From NCBI GenBank assembly GCA_016212855.1, contig JACRDP010000019.1, positions 62,001 to 126,000 of the forward strand: a stretch of 64,000 bases of DNA. The letters are read 5' to 3'. Source of the DNA: Elusimicrobiota bacterium (GTDB taxonomy: Bacteria > Elusimicrobiota > Elusimicrobia > UBA1565 > UBA9628). Under the pieces are notes generated by a model. The model saw nothing but the letters and a program-made list of their open reading frames with translations, did not search any database and was not told where the DNA came from. Every line of letters starts with the position of its first letter. Within the stretch, counting starts at the first letter, position 1. This document shows, piece by piece, positions 42,038 through 50,552 of the stretch. The position numbers and the translations under genes are program-made.

Positions 42038-43907
42038 CGATCGCCGCCCAGCCAGCGAAATAGGACATCCCGAAGGCGATCGCCATACCGAGCGCTATAC
42101 CGATGAGGCCGCCGCAGGTGGACATCGCCACGGCCTCGATAAGGAACTGGATGAGGACGGCGCGGCGCGTCGCGCCGATCGCCTTGCGCAGGCCGATCTC
42201 GCGCGTGCGCTCGCTGACCGAGACGAGCATGATGTTCATGATGCCGATGCCGCCGACGACGAGCGAGATCGCCGCCACGATGCCGAGCAGCAGGGAAAAG
42301 ACCTTCGACGTGCCGGTCAGAGCCGCCTGTATCTCGGCCATGTTCCGCAGCGTGAAGTCGTCTTCCTTGAAGTCCGGAAGACGGTGCCGCTTGCGCATCA
42401 GAACCCGCGCCGCCTCGATCACGGCGTCGGTCTGTTCCGGACCCATCGTCTCGATCGCGATCGAGCCCAGAAAGGTGCGTCCCAGCACCTTCTTCATCGC
42501 CGTCTTGAGAGGAATGATGATCTTGTCGTCCTGATCCTGAAAGCCGCTCGAGCCCTTGCGGGTGAGCACCCCGATCACCTTGAACTTGATGTGATCGACG
42601 TTGATCGTGCGCCCGACCGGATCGGTCTCGCCGAACAGCGCGGTCGCGACGGTCGGTCCGAGCAAGGCCACACGCGCCATCTCGTCGTTCTCCTGAGCCG
42701 TGAAGAACCGTCCGTAGTAGGCTTGCGCGTTGCGCATGTCGGCGTAATCCGGCTCCGCGCCGGTCAAATTGGTGTTCGTATTCTTGTCGCCGTAGACGGC
42801 TTGGACGCTGCCCTGGACCTCGCCCGCAACGCGGGAGATGCCGGGATGCGCGCGCCTGAGGGCGGCCACGTCGTCCATCGCCAGTCGGGAGAACGAGCCC
42901 ATGGCCGCGCGCGCGCCGCCGCCGCCGCCCATGCGGGGCGAAAAGGGCATCAGCATGATCAGATTCGAGCCGAGGCTCGACAGCTGCGTCTCGACGGATT
43001 TCTGCGCGCCCTTGCCGATGGCCAGCATCGCGATCACCGCGGTCACGCCGATGAGGATGCCGAGCATCGAGAGCGCGCTGCGCAGCTTGTTGGCGCGGAT
43101 GGCGCCCAGCGCCGAGCGCACGTGCTCGATGAGCTCCTCGCGCGTCAGCTCACGCGGAAGGGGCACGGACTCGAGCGTCGCGGCGGCGGCGGCGCGGACG
43201 GGCGCATGACCCGCGCCGCCGCGCCGATGAGGATTCGCCTCATCGGACACGATGCGACCGTCCTTAATCTTGATGATGCGCTTGGCGTAGGCGGCGATGT
43301 CGGCCTCGTGGGTCACCATCACGACCGTGATGCCCGACGCGTTCATGTCCACGAGCCGGCCCAGGATCTCCTCGGCCTGGTCGGAGGCGAGGTTGCCGGT
43401 GGGCTCGTCGGCGAAGATCAGGCGCGGCTTGTTGACGAGCGCGCGGGCGATCGCGACGCGCTGCTGCTGTCCGCCGGACAGCTGGTTCGGGGCATGGTCC
43501 ATTCGGTCCGTTAGCCCGACTTCGGCCAACACCTCGGCGGACCGCTTGGCTCGACCGGGCTCGCCGGTATAAAGCATGGGGAGGCCGACGTTGTCCAGGG
43601 CGCTGGTGCGGGCCAAGAGGTTGAACATCTGAAACACGAAGCCGATCGCCTTCGAGCGCAGGGCCGCGCCCTCGTCATCGGAGAGCGCGCTGACGTCGAG
43701 GCCGAGGAACTTATATTCGCCCGACGTGGGCCGGTCGAGCAGGCCCAGGATCTGGGTCAAAGTGGATTTTCCCGAGCCCGACGGTCCCATGATCGCGACG
43801 AACTCGCCCGCGTCGATGCGCAGGTCGATGCCTTTGAGGACGTCGAGCGTGCCGCCGCCCACGAGGTAGGTCTTCGTGACGCCGCGCAGCTCGATGAGGG
43901 GGGTCAT
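41916..43907 (-). CDS. macB: MacB-type macrolide/peptide exporter (ABC ATPase fused to FtsX-like permease)
   Basis: 663 residues in MacB order. N-terminal ABC ATPase: Walker A GPSGSGKSTLTQILGLLDRP, signature [15 protein letters not shown], Walker B RLIFADEPTGNLAS. From about residue 260 the permease: TM1 near 275, a large periplasmic domain, and three C-terminal TMs (LLGIVAAISLVVGGIGIMNI, AVAMSTCGGLIGIALGMAIA, TPQSVLLAFVFSAGTGIVFG). It works with MacA and TolC to expel macrolides, peptides or lipoproteins. ATG overlaps the macA stop (ATGA). The 3' end overlaps the plus-strand acyltransferase gene by 122 nt. Confidence 0.92.
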   Translation of the reverse strand: MTPLIELRGVTKTYLVGGGTLDVLKGIDLRIDAGEFVAIMGPSGSGKSTLTQILGLLDRPTSGEYKFLGLDVSALSDDEGAALRSKAIGFVFQMFNLLARTSALDNVGLPMLYTGEPGRAKRSAEVLAEVGLTDRMDHAPNQLSGGQQQRVAIARALVNKPRLIFADEPTGNLASDQAEEILGRLVDMNASGITVVMVTHEADIAAYAKRIIKIKDGRIVSDEANPHRRGGAGHAPVRAAAAATLESVPLPRELTREELIEHVRSALGAIRANKLRSALSMLGILIGVTAVIAMLAIGKGAQKSVETQLSSLGSNLIMLMPFSPRMGGGGGARAAMGSFSRLAMDDVAALRRAHPGISRVAGEVQGSVQAVYGDKNTNTNLTGAEPDYADMRNAQAYYGRFFTAQENDEMARVALLGPTVATALFGETDPVGRTINVDHIKFKVIGVLTRKGSSGFQDQDDKIIIPLKTAMKKVLGRTFLGSIAIETMGPEQTDAVIEAARVLMRKRHRLPDFKEDDFTLRNMAEIQAALTGTSKVFSLLLGIVAAISLVVGGIGIMNIMLVSVSERTREIGLRKAIGATRRAVLIQFLIEAVAMSTCGGLIGIALGMAIAFGMSYFAGWAAIVTPQSVLLAFVFSAGTGIVFGFWPARKASLLSPIEALRYE

Positions 43908-44941
43908 GGCGCTTTGGCCGCGCCCCCGGCCGCGGACGCGGCGGGTTTTTTAGGCTTCGGCGCCGTGCCCGCGTTGGAGCCGCGGCCGCCCATGCCCCGG
44001 CCCATGAAGGAGAGCGGGCTCGACTCCGGAGCTTTCTGCGCGACGTACTTGCCCTGAGGCAGGAAGACCTTGTCGCCGGCCGCGAGGCCCGAGACGATCT
44101 CGATCTGCTCGTCGGTCTCGATCCCGGTCTTCACTTCGCGCGTCTCCGGCTTGCCGCCCTCCGAGCCGGGGATCGTGACGGTGCGCTTGCCGCCGGGAGC
44201 GTCCTTGATCGCGGCCGCGGGCACGAGCAGGGCGTCCTCCTTGCGCTTGACCAGAAAACTGACGTTGGCCGTCATCTGCGAGCGGAAGAACGGCGGCACC
44301 TTCTCGGGACGGACCTTCACGCCGTAGGTGATCACGCTGGAAACGTTCTTGCCTTCGTAGAGGATGTCGAACACCTTGCCCTCGACGGGCTGATCCGGGT
44401 ACGAGTCGAGGCGGATGCGGACCTTCTGGCCGAGGCTGACCTTGCCGATGTCGCTTTCGTCGACCGAGGCGTTGACGATCAAGGTGTCGGCGACCGCGAA
44501 CAGCACCGTGCCGGCGTCCACGGCCTGACCGATGACGACGTTCTTGAGGATGACCTCGCCCGGCAAGGACGCGAACACGGCCGTCGGCTTGTACGCGTCC
44601 TCCCATTTCTTGAGCTGCTCCGGGCCCTGCGCGCGCGCGGCGTCGAGGATCGCGTTGCGGTCGGTCGAGCTGATCCAGGCGACGAGCTGGCTCTGCTTGA
44701 CCTTGTCGCCTTCGTCGACGAGAAGCTTCTCGACGCGCCCGCCCACCGGCGGCTTGATCTCGACGCGGTTAAGCGGAGCGACCGAGCCGGTGGAGTCGAT
44801 GGACTGCTCGATCGGCCCAGAGACGACCTCGACCGGCTTGCCCATTCCCTCGCGTCCGCGGCGGCGGCTCCCCGACTGTGTCTTCCAGACGGCCCCGGCG
44901 ACGGCGGCCGCGACGAGAACGGCGATGATTGCGCGCTTCAC
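43904..44941 (-). CDS. macA: MacA-type periplasmic adaptor
   Basis: 345 residues. One N-terminal TM/signal anchor (6-20), a lipoyl/barrel-sandwich half at about 65-90 (APLNRVEIKPPVGGRVEKLL), a short alpha-hairpin, the second lipoyl half (EVILKNVVIGQAVDAGTVLF), a beta-barrel and a membrane-proximal domain. It bridges MacB and TolC and stimulates the ATPase. Gly-rich residues near the C-terminus (GRGMGGRGSNAGTAPKPKKP) extend beyond the usual end. GTG at 44941 follows the TolC stop by 2 nt with GGAG upstream, and its TGA overlaps the macB ATG. Confidence 0.88.
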   Translation of the reverse strand: MKRAIIAVLVAAAVAGAVWKTQSGSRRRGREGMGKPVEVVSGPIEQSIDSTGSVAPLNRVEIKPPVGGRVEKLLVDEGDKVKQSQLVAWISSTDRNAILDAARAQGPEQLKKWEDAYKPTAVFASLPGEVILKNVVIGQAVDAGTVLFAVADTLIVNASVDESDIGKVSLGQKVRIRLDSYPDQPVEGKVFDILYEGKNVSSVITYGVKVRPEKVPPFFRSQMTANVSFLVKRKEDALLVPAAAIKDAPGGKRTVTIPGSEGGKPETREVKTGIETDEQIEIVSGLAAGDKVFLPQGKYVAQKAPESSPLSFMGRGMGGRGSNAGTAPKPKKPAASAAGGAAKAP

Positions 44942-44943
44942 AT

Positions 44944-46188
44944 TTATTCTCCGAGCGCCCGTCCCAGGGCGCGGTGCCAGGCGGTTTCGGCGTCCATGGC
45001 CGAGCGTCTCGCCGAGAGGGCCTGCCTCTCCGTGGACACGCGTTCGGACACGATGCCTTCCCAAATCTCGAAGCTCATGAGGCCGGAGCCGTAGCGGACG
45101 TCGGCCTCGTCGTTGCGCTGGCGAGCCGCCTCAAGCAGCGCGTCCTGAACGCGGACCTGATCCGCGGCGTCGGCGTAGTTGGACCAGGCAGACTCGAGAT
45201 CGGATAACGCGGTCTGACGCGCTGACGAGAGGTCGGACTGGGATTTTTCATAGCTCAGCCGCGAGGACCGGGCGTTCAAATACGCCGCCGCCGGCCCGCC
45301 GCCGAACAAAGAGTAGCTCAACGACGCGCCCGCGCTCCAGGAGTTGCTGCGGTTGGGGAACTCGGTCGCCCCGGAGCGGCTGCGGCTGTAGCTCGCGGAC
45401 AACGTCGGCCAGAACACGGACTTCGCCGATTCGAGCGAGGCCTTCGAGGAACGCGTCGAGGCCTCCGCCAGAGCGACGTCGGTGCGCAGCGGCAGAAGCT
45501 CCCGGAAATCTCCGGGCTGTGGAGGCGGGGGGGCGGAGGCGAACGCGCCTGTCGCGACGAAGTCCTCGAAGCCCTCGCGGCCGAGTTGACGGGACATGTC
45601 GCGGCGGGCGGTGCGCAGATCGCGTTCCGCGGAGGTCACGGCGAACTCCGCCTGCAGGGCTTGGGCCTTCGCCCGGAGCATATTGCCCTTCGATTCGCGG
45701 CCCGACTCGTAGCGCAGGGAGACGAGCTCGGCGTCGTGGCGGCGGATGACGATGATGCGGCGCGCGGTGTCGAGCGAGGTCTGAGCGAAGAGCAAAGCCG
45801 AGAAGGCCTGGCGCAAAGAGGAGCGCAGGCTCGCCGAAGCGGAGCGCAGCGAGGCCTCGGCCGAATTAAGCGCCGCCGACGCGGAGCGGATCGACGCGGC
45901 CGTACCGGCGCTGAACAGGGTGATGCCCGCCGACGCGCTCGCGGTGTAGGAAGGCTGGCGCGAGGTATTCGACTCTGACACGCCGTTGGACAAGGTCAAG
46001 CTCGGCAGAAAGCCGTTGAAGGAGGAATAATAGGAGGAGCGGCTCGCGTCCACGCTCAAGCGCGCGGAATTCAACGCGGGATTCGCGGCCGAGGCCCGGG
46101 CGACGGAGTCCTCCCAAGTGAGCATCGACTCCGCCGCGGCCGCGCGCGTGAGCGCCAATGAAAGAAGGACGAGGCTACTTCGCTTCAT
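44944..46188 (-). CDS. TolC-family outer membrane efflux protein (macAB operon)
   Basis: 414 residues. Signal peptide 1-18. Two TolC repeats of long alpha-helices and beta strands: LTWEDSVARASAANPALNSA and, 200 residues later, DVALAEASTRSSKASLESAK; PNRSNSWSAGASLSYSLFGG is the second strand region. It forms the outer-membrane channel for the MacAB pump. Its start overlaps the Spy-like gene's end by 14 nt, and macA begins 2 nt after its stop. This TolC differs from the other one in the operon (50549-51826), so each pump seems to have its own channel. Confidence 0.88.
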   Translation of the reverse strand: MKRSSLVLLSLALTRAAAAESMLTWEDSVARASAANPALNSARLSVDASRSSYYSSFNGFLPSLTLSNGVSESNTSRQPSYTASASAGITLFSAGTAASIRSASAALNSAEASLRSASASLRSSLRQAFSALLFAQTSLDTARRIIVIRRHDAELVSLRYESGRESKGNMLRAKAQALQAEFAVTSAERDLRTARRDMSRQLGREGFEDFVATGAFASAPPPPQPGDFRELLPLRTDVALAEASTRSSKASLESAKSVFWPTLSASYSRSRSGATEFPNRSNSWSAGASLSYSLFGGGPAAAYLNARSSRLSYEKSQSDLSSARQTALSDLESAWSNYADAADQVRVQDALLEAARQRNDEADVRYGSGLMSFEIWEGIVSERVSTERQALSARRSAMDAETAWHRALGRALGE

Positions 46189-46543
46189 TCTCGCGCTTCT
46201 CCCAGCGCGCGCGAAGCTCTACGAGCTTCTTCTTTTGACTTTCGTCGAGGATCGGGGAAACGTCCTTGTCGATGCCGTCGCGCAGGGCCTTCATGCGCTC
46301 CCGCTCCTCGCGGCGCACGGCGTCGAACGCCGGCCTCTTCGCCTCGAGCACCTTGCCGATCGCGACGCTCTGGTCGGGGCGCAGATCCAGCTTTCGATTC
46401 AGCATCTTCAGAACGCGCTCGGGCCTCGGGCCCTCGCGGCGCAGGCGGCGCTGAACCGTGCGCTCGCAACGGGCGCCGAGCCAGACCCCGAGCAGCAGTC
46501 CGCCGAGAACGGCGGGCAGGACGATTCGCCAGTGCTTCTTCAT
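46175..46543 (-). CDS. Spy/CpxP-like periplasmic protein
   Basis: 122 residues with an N-terminal TM or signal anchor (7-25). The body is helical with two LxxxQ-type motifs (LDLRPDQ and LDESQKKKLVELR), as in Spy, CpxP, CnrX and ZraP metal- or misfolding-sensing periplasmic proteins. Its place directly after the ECF sigma and anti-sigma genes resembles CnrYXH-type modules, where a CnrX-like sensor controls the sigma factor. ATG overlaps the anti-sigma stop (ATGA). No His/Cys metal cluster is obvious, so the signal is unknown. Confidence 0.72.
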   Translation of the reverse strand: MKKHWRIVLPAVLGGLLLGVWLGARCERTVQRRLRREGPRPERVLKMLNRKLDLRPDQSVAIGKVLEAKRPAFDAVRREERERMKALRDGIDKDVSPILDESQKKKLVELRARWEKRENEAK

Positions 46544-46839
46544 GGAGCCACCCCGAGAATAACGTCCGAGTCGACCGCCATCGCGACGTCCAGAGGCCCG
46601 TCGTCATCATAAGAGGGGACCGTGATTGCGAACAGCAAAGCCGCCACCGCGACGGCGAGCGCCGGAGCCAGCACGCGGCCGGCGAACTTTTCCCAGAAGG
46701 GCACGGAGTCCGCCTCCACGCGGGCCATGACGCGGGCGACGAAGGCCTCGGTCGAGCGCGGGTCCGCGGCGGCCGCCGGGGGGAACAGCGTCGCCGCGAG
46801 ACGGCGGATCAGGGGATCTTGGTCTAGTTCGTCGTTCAT
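46540..46839 (-). CDS. Membrane-anchored anti-sigma factor candidate
   Basis: 99 residues. An acidic N-terminal half (DELDQDPLIRRLAATL), then one TM at about 57-75 (LAPALAVAVAALLFAI), then a short periplasmic tail. No ZAS zinc motif is visible. The assignment rests on position: 18 nt after an ECF sigma gene and before a Spy/CnrX-like gene. The SD GGGGAGG sits inside a hairpin (46840-46854) immediately before the ATG, suggesting that translation is coupled to that of the sigma gene. Its TGA overlaps the next ATG. Confidence 0.6.
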   Translation of the reverse strand: MNDELDQDPLIRRLAATLFPPAAAADPRSTEAFVARVMARVEADSVPFWEKFAGRVLAPALAVAVAALLFAITVPSYDDDGPLDVAMAVDSDVILGVAP

Positions 46840-46854
46840 GGGGAGAACCTCCCC
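46840..46854 (-). promoter_or_regulatory. Hairpin sequestering the anti-sigma SD
   Basis: On the minus strand GGGGAG-GTT-CTCCCC: a 6-bp perfect stem with a 3-nt loop that holds the SD and abuts the anti-sigma ATG (46839). The sigma stop codon (46860-46858) lies 3 nt away, so a ribosome finishing sigma would melt it. Confidence 0.5.
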
Positions 46855-46857
46855 TAC

Positions 46858-47394
46858 TTAGACGTTCTCGGACCCGGAAAAGTGTCGCGCCATGTCCAGC
46901 AGGTCGGCCCGGGCTCGCTTCAATCGCGCCTTGACCGAGTCCAGGGAGCAGGACATCGCCGCGGCGATCTCGTCGTAACTCAGGCCTTCCAGTTCGCGCA
47001 AGGTCAAAGCGAGGCGCTGCTCGGGTATCAGACGATCGAGCAATCGCTCGATCGTGTCTCGGTCCTCGAGCGCCTTCGCGGGACCTTCCTCGGAGAGCGC
47101 CGCGCCCAGGGCCTTGGCGTCGGCTTCCAGCAACGCATCGAGCGAATCGCTCCGGCGCCGGCCGGCGGCACGCAGGAGGTCGAGGCAGTGGTTGACCGCG
47201 ATGCGGTGAACCCACGTGCCGAAGTCCGAGCCTCCGGCGAATTTCCCTAGAGATCGGTAGGCCTTGAGAAACACTTCCTGCGCCGCGTCGTCGGCCTCCG
47301 CGTCCGAGCGCAAGGTCGCCGCGCACAGCGCGCGCACGCGCGGCGCGTGGCTCCGGACGAGGTCCGCGAACGCGGCGTCGTCTATCTCCGCCAT
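46858..47394 (-). CDS. ECF-type RNA polymerase sigma factor
   Basis: 178 residues with sigma-2 (AEADDAAQEVFLKAYRSLGKF, and TWVHRIAVNHCLDLLRA for DNA melting/-10 contact) and sigma-4 (LIPEQRLALTLRELEGLSYDEIAAAM then SVKARLKRARADL as the -35-binding HTH). It directs RNA polymerase to envelope-stress genes, probably including this operon, though no ECF promoter (such as AAC-N16-CGT) was found upstream by eye. The ATG is 5 nt after the RND stop with AGGA ahead of it. This fuses a transporter operon to an ECF/anti-sigma unit. Confidence 0.9.
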   Translation of the reverse strand: MAEIDDAAFADLVRSHAPRVRALCAATLRSDAEADDAAQEVFLKAYRSLGKFAGGSDFGTWVHRIAVNHCLDLLRAAGRRRSDSLDALLEADAKALGAALSEEGPAKALEDRDTIERLLDRLIPEQRLALTLRELEGLSYDEIAAAMSCSLDSVKARLKRARADLLDMARHFSGSENV

Positions 47395-47399
47395 GTCCT

Positions 47400-50300
47400 C
47401 TAGTGTCCGGCGCTGACCCGCGCGTCCGCGTCGCGCTCGGCCTGGCGCACCGCGCGGACGACCGCGGCCGAGTTCTCCGCGGTCTTGCCGCTCTCGACGC
47501 GCACGAGCAGGCTGTACGCCGCGGGCACGACGAACAAGGTCAGGAAGGTCGAGACCGAAACGCCGCCGATCAGGGACAGCGCCATCGGCACCGTCGTCTC
47601 CGAACCCGCGCCGCGCGAGAGCGCGGTCGGGATCGCGGCCGCGATCGTCGCGACCGACGTCATCAGGATCGGACGCAGGCGGATGGGACAGGCGTCGAGG
47701 AGCGCCGCGCGGGGCTCGAAGCCCTCCTCGCGGCGCTGGTTGGTGAAGTCCACGAGCATGATCGAATTCTTCTTGACCAGGCCCATGAGCAGGAGCAGGC
47801 CGATCATCGAGTTGATGTTCAGGCTCCGGTCGAAGGCGAGCAGCGTGAGGAACGCGCCGGACATGCTGAACGGGAGCGCCAGCAGGACCGTGAACGGGTG
47901 CACGAAGCTGTTGAACTGCGAGCCCAGCACCATGTACGCGACCAGGATGCCGAGGACCAAGGCGAACAGCAGGCTTTGGAACGACTCCTTGAACGTCTGC
48001 GAAGAGCCCGACAGGACGACGTGGTAGCCGTCGGGAAGGACTTCCTTGGCGAGCTTTTCGATGTCGGCGAGTACCGTCGCCTGAGACTTGCCCGGGGCGA
48101 CGTTGGCGAAGATTCCGACGGAGCGCTCGCGGTCCTTGCGCGTGATCGCGAGCAAGGTCGGCTGCTCCTCGATGTCCACGACCTCGGAGAGGCGGATCAT
48201 CTCGCCGCGCACGTTGCGCACGTACAGGGACCGGATCGCCTCGGCGTCGAGGCGGTCGCGCGTTTCGGCGCGCACGCGCACGTCGTAGCGGCGGCCGTTG
48301 TCGGTGAACAGGCCCGAGCGCACGCCGCCGATCATCGCGTTGATGGTCGCCCCGATGCTTTGGATGGAGACGCCGCGCGCATAGGCCTTCGCCCGGTTCG
48401 GGTGGACCCGGATTTCCGGCAGACCAGTTTTATAATCGGTATCGACGTCGACGACCGAGCCGGTCTTCTCCAGCTTCTCCTTGAGCTCGAGCGAGGACTT
48501 CACGAGCGTGTCCCAGTTCGGGCCGCGCACGGTGAATTCGATGGGGAAGCCGCGCGAGGACGAGAAGCCGCCCTGCGAGAGGTCCATGATGAAGGCGCGC
48601 ATCGACGGAATCTTATTGAGGTCCGATCTAGCCGCGGCCATCATCTGGCCCTGGGTGATCTTCGAGCCGTCGGGGTTGCGCGGGCGCTCGCCCAACGGCT
48701 TCATCGTCAGGAACATCATGCCGGAGTTGACCTCGCCGCCGCCGAAGCCGCCGACCGCCGAGTAGTAGCGGTTGAGCGCGGGCTGCTTGAGCAGCCAGGC
48801 CTCGACCTCCTTGAATTTGCCGTCGGTGAACTCCATCGAGGAGCCGACCGGCGTCTCCAGGCGCATCATGAACATGGACTGGTCCTGCGCGGGCGTGAAT
48901 TCCTTGCGCAGGAACTTCACCGAGATCATGGAGAGCGCGAAGAACAGCGCGGCGGAGCCGATCACGGTCCAGCGCCGGTCGAGAGTCCAAGCCAGCCGGG
49001 TCCGGTACCGCTCGGTGAGATTCGCGAACACGCGGTCGACGGCCTGGATCAGGCGGTTGCCGTGCGACGCCGTCTCCAGGAACTGGGAGCAGCGCATCGG
49101 AGCGAGCGTCAGCGCCTCGAGCAAAGAGAAGCTCACGGCCGCGGAGATCGTCACTCCGAACTGGAAGAAGAACTTGCCGATGATGCCCTTCATGAACACG
49201 ACCGGCAGGAAGATCGCCAGGATGGCCAAAGTCGCGGCGGCCGCGGCGAAGGCGATCTCGCGGGCGCCGAAGACGGCGGCGGTGAGCTTGTCCTGGCCGA
49301 GCTCGCGGTGGCGCACGATGTTCTCGAGCACCATGATCGCGTCGTCGACGACGATGCCGATCGACAAGGTCAGGCCGAGCAAGGTGAACGCGTTCAAGGT
49401 GAAGCCCAGGAAGTAGGTCACGATGAAGGTGCCGAGCACCGAGGTCGGGATCGCGAGGAGAACGTTGACGGTCGACGACCAGGAGCCGAGGAACAGCCAG
49501 CACACCAAGGAGGTCAGAATCGCCGCGAGCAGCAGATGCTTGGTGAGCTCGTGGACCGACTGCTTGATGAACTGAGTCGAGTCGAAGTTGACGCCGAGCT
49601 TCATTCCTTTCGGAAGCCCCTTTTCCAATTCCTTAAGCTTCACCTTGACGCGGTCGGCGATCTGCACGGCGTTGGCCCCTCTTTGCTTGCGAATCCCGAT
49701 CCCGACCGCGCGAGATCCGTTGACTCGGGAAATGCGGCGCTGATCGGCGAGCCCGTCCTCGATCCTCGCGACGCGCCGAAGCGGTATGGGGATGTGGATG
49801 GGCTGGCCGCCGCGCTGCGTGATCAGAAGGTCGCCGAATTTGGCGGGATCGGATATCTCGCCCAGAGTCCGGACGTTGAACTCCTTGGTCGGGGTCTCGA
49901 TCTGTCCGGCGGGGATCTCGGCGTGCTCGCGGCGAATCGCGGCGAGCACGTCCTCGACCGTGATCTGCTCGGCCTTCATCTTGTCGGCGTCGAGCCACAC
50001 GCGCAGGTTGCGCGCGATCAGGCCGCCGAGAAAGATGTCGCCGACGCCGGGCACCGTCTGGAACTTGTTCTTGAGAACGTCCTGCGCGTAGACCATGAGG
50101 TCCTTGACCGGCACGTCGCCGGACAGCGCGAGCCACAGGATGGGCTGGTCCTCGGGGTTGACCTTCATGACGATGGGGGGATCCATGTCGCGCGGCAGGC
50201 GTTGCTGGGCCTGGGCGATCTTGGTCTGGATCTCCTGAAGAGCGACGTCGACCGGCCGGTCCAGCTCGAGCTCGACGGTGATCGACGCCTGGCCGAGCTT

Positions 50301-50552
50301 GGAGGACGAGGAAATCTGCTTGACGCCCTGGACGCTCGTGACCGCGTCCTCGAGGATGTCGACGACCTCCGCCTCCATGATCTCCGGCGCCGCGCCGTCC
50401 CAGGCCACGGTGATGTTCACCACGGGGAAGTCCACGTCGGGCATCTGCGACACGCCCATGCGGCTGTAGCCGACCCAGCCGAAGATCATGAGCGCGAACA
50501 TCAGCATCCAGGCGAAGACGGGATTCTTGATCGAAAGGTCAGAGATGGTCAC
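47400..50552 (-). CDS. RND family efflux transporter (HAE1 type)
   Basis: 1050 residues, the usual RND length. N-terminal KNPVFAWMLMFALMIFGWVG with PDVDFPVVNITV; two sets of TM bundles with large periplasmic loops; the proton-relay TM4 Asp pair in GLTLSIGIVVDDAIMVLENI, and the C-terminal GLLLLMGLVKKNSIMLVDF. It exports drugs, dyes or lipids using proton motive force. The GTG start overlaps the tolC TGA (GTGA). No periplasmic adaptor gene is found between tolC and RND, which is unusual for a tripartite pump. Confidence 0.92.
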   Translation of the reverse strand: MTISDLSIKNPVFAWMLMFALMIFGWVGYSRMGVSQMPDVDFPVVNITVAWDGAAPEIMEAEVVDILEDAVTSVQGVKQISSSSKLGQASITVELELDRPVDVALQEIQTKIAQAQQRLPRDMDPPIVMKVNPEDQPILWLALSGDVPVKDLMVYAQDVLKNKFQTVPGVGDIFLGGLIARNLRVWLDADKMKAEQITVEDVLAAIRREHAEIPAGQIETPTKEFNVRTLGEISDPAKFGDLLITQRGGQPIHIPIPLRRVARIEDGLADQRRISRVNGSRAVGIGIRKQRGANAVQIADRVKVKLKELEKGLPKGMKLGVNFDSTQFIKQSVHELTKHLLLAAILTSLVCWLFLGSWSSTVNVLLAIPTSVLGTFIVTYFLGFTLNAFTLLGLTLSIGIVVDDAIMVLENIVRHRELGQDKLTAAVFGAREIAFAAAAATLAILAIFLPVVFMKGIIGKFFFQFGVTISAAVSFSLLEALTLAPMRCSQFLETASHGNRLIQAVDRVFANLTERYRTRLAWTLDRRWTVIGSAALFFALSMISVKFLRKEFTPAQDQSMFMMRLETPVGSSMEFTDGKFKEVEAWLLKQPALNRYYSAVGGFGGGEVNSGMMFLTMKPLGERPRNPDGSKITQGQMMAAARSDLNKIPSMRAFIMDLSQGGFSSSRGFPIEFTVRGPNWDTLVKSSLELKEKLEKTGSVVDVDTDYKTGLPEIRVHPNRAKAYARGVSIQSIGATINAMIGGVRSGLFTDNGRRYDVRVRAETRDRLDAEAIRSLYVRNVRGEMIRLSEVVDIEEQPTLLAITRKDRERSVGIFANVAPGKSQATVLADIEKLAKEVLPDGYHVVLSGSSQTFKESFQSLLFALVLGILVAYMVLGSQFNSFVHPFTVLLALPFSMSGAFLTLLAFDRSLNINSMIGLLLLMGLVKKNSIMLVDFTNQRREEGFEPRAALLDACPIRLRPILMTSVATIAAAIPTALSRGAGSETTVPMALSLIGGVSVSTFLTLFVVPAAYSLLVRVESGKTAENSAAVVRAVRQAERDADARVSAGH

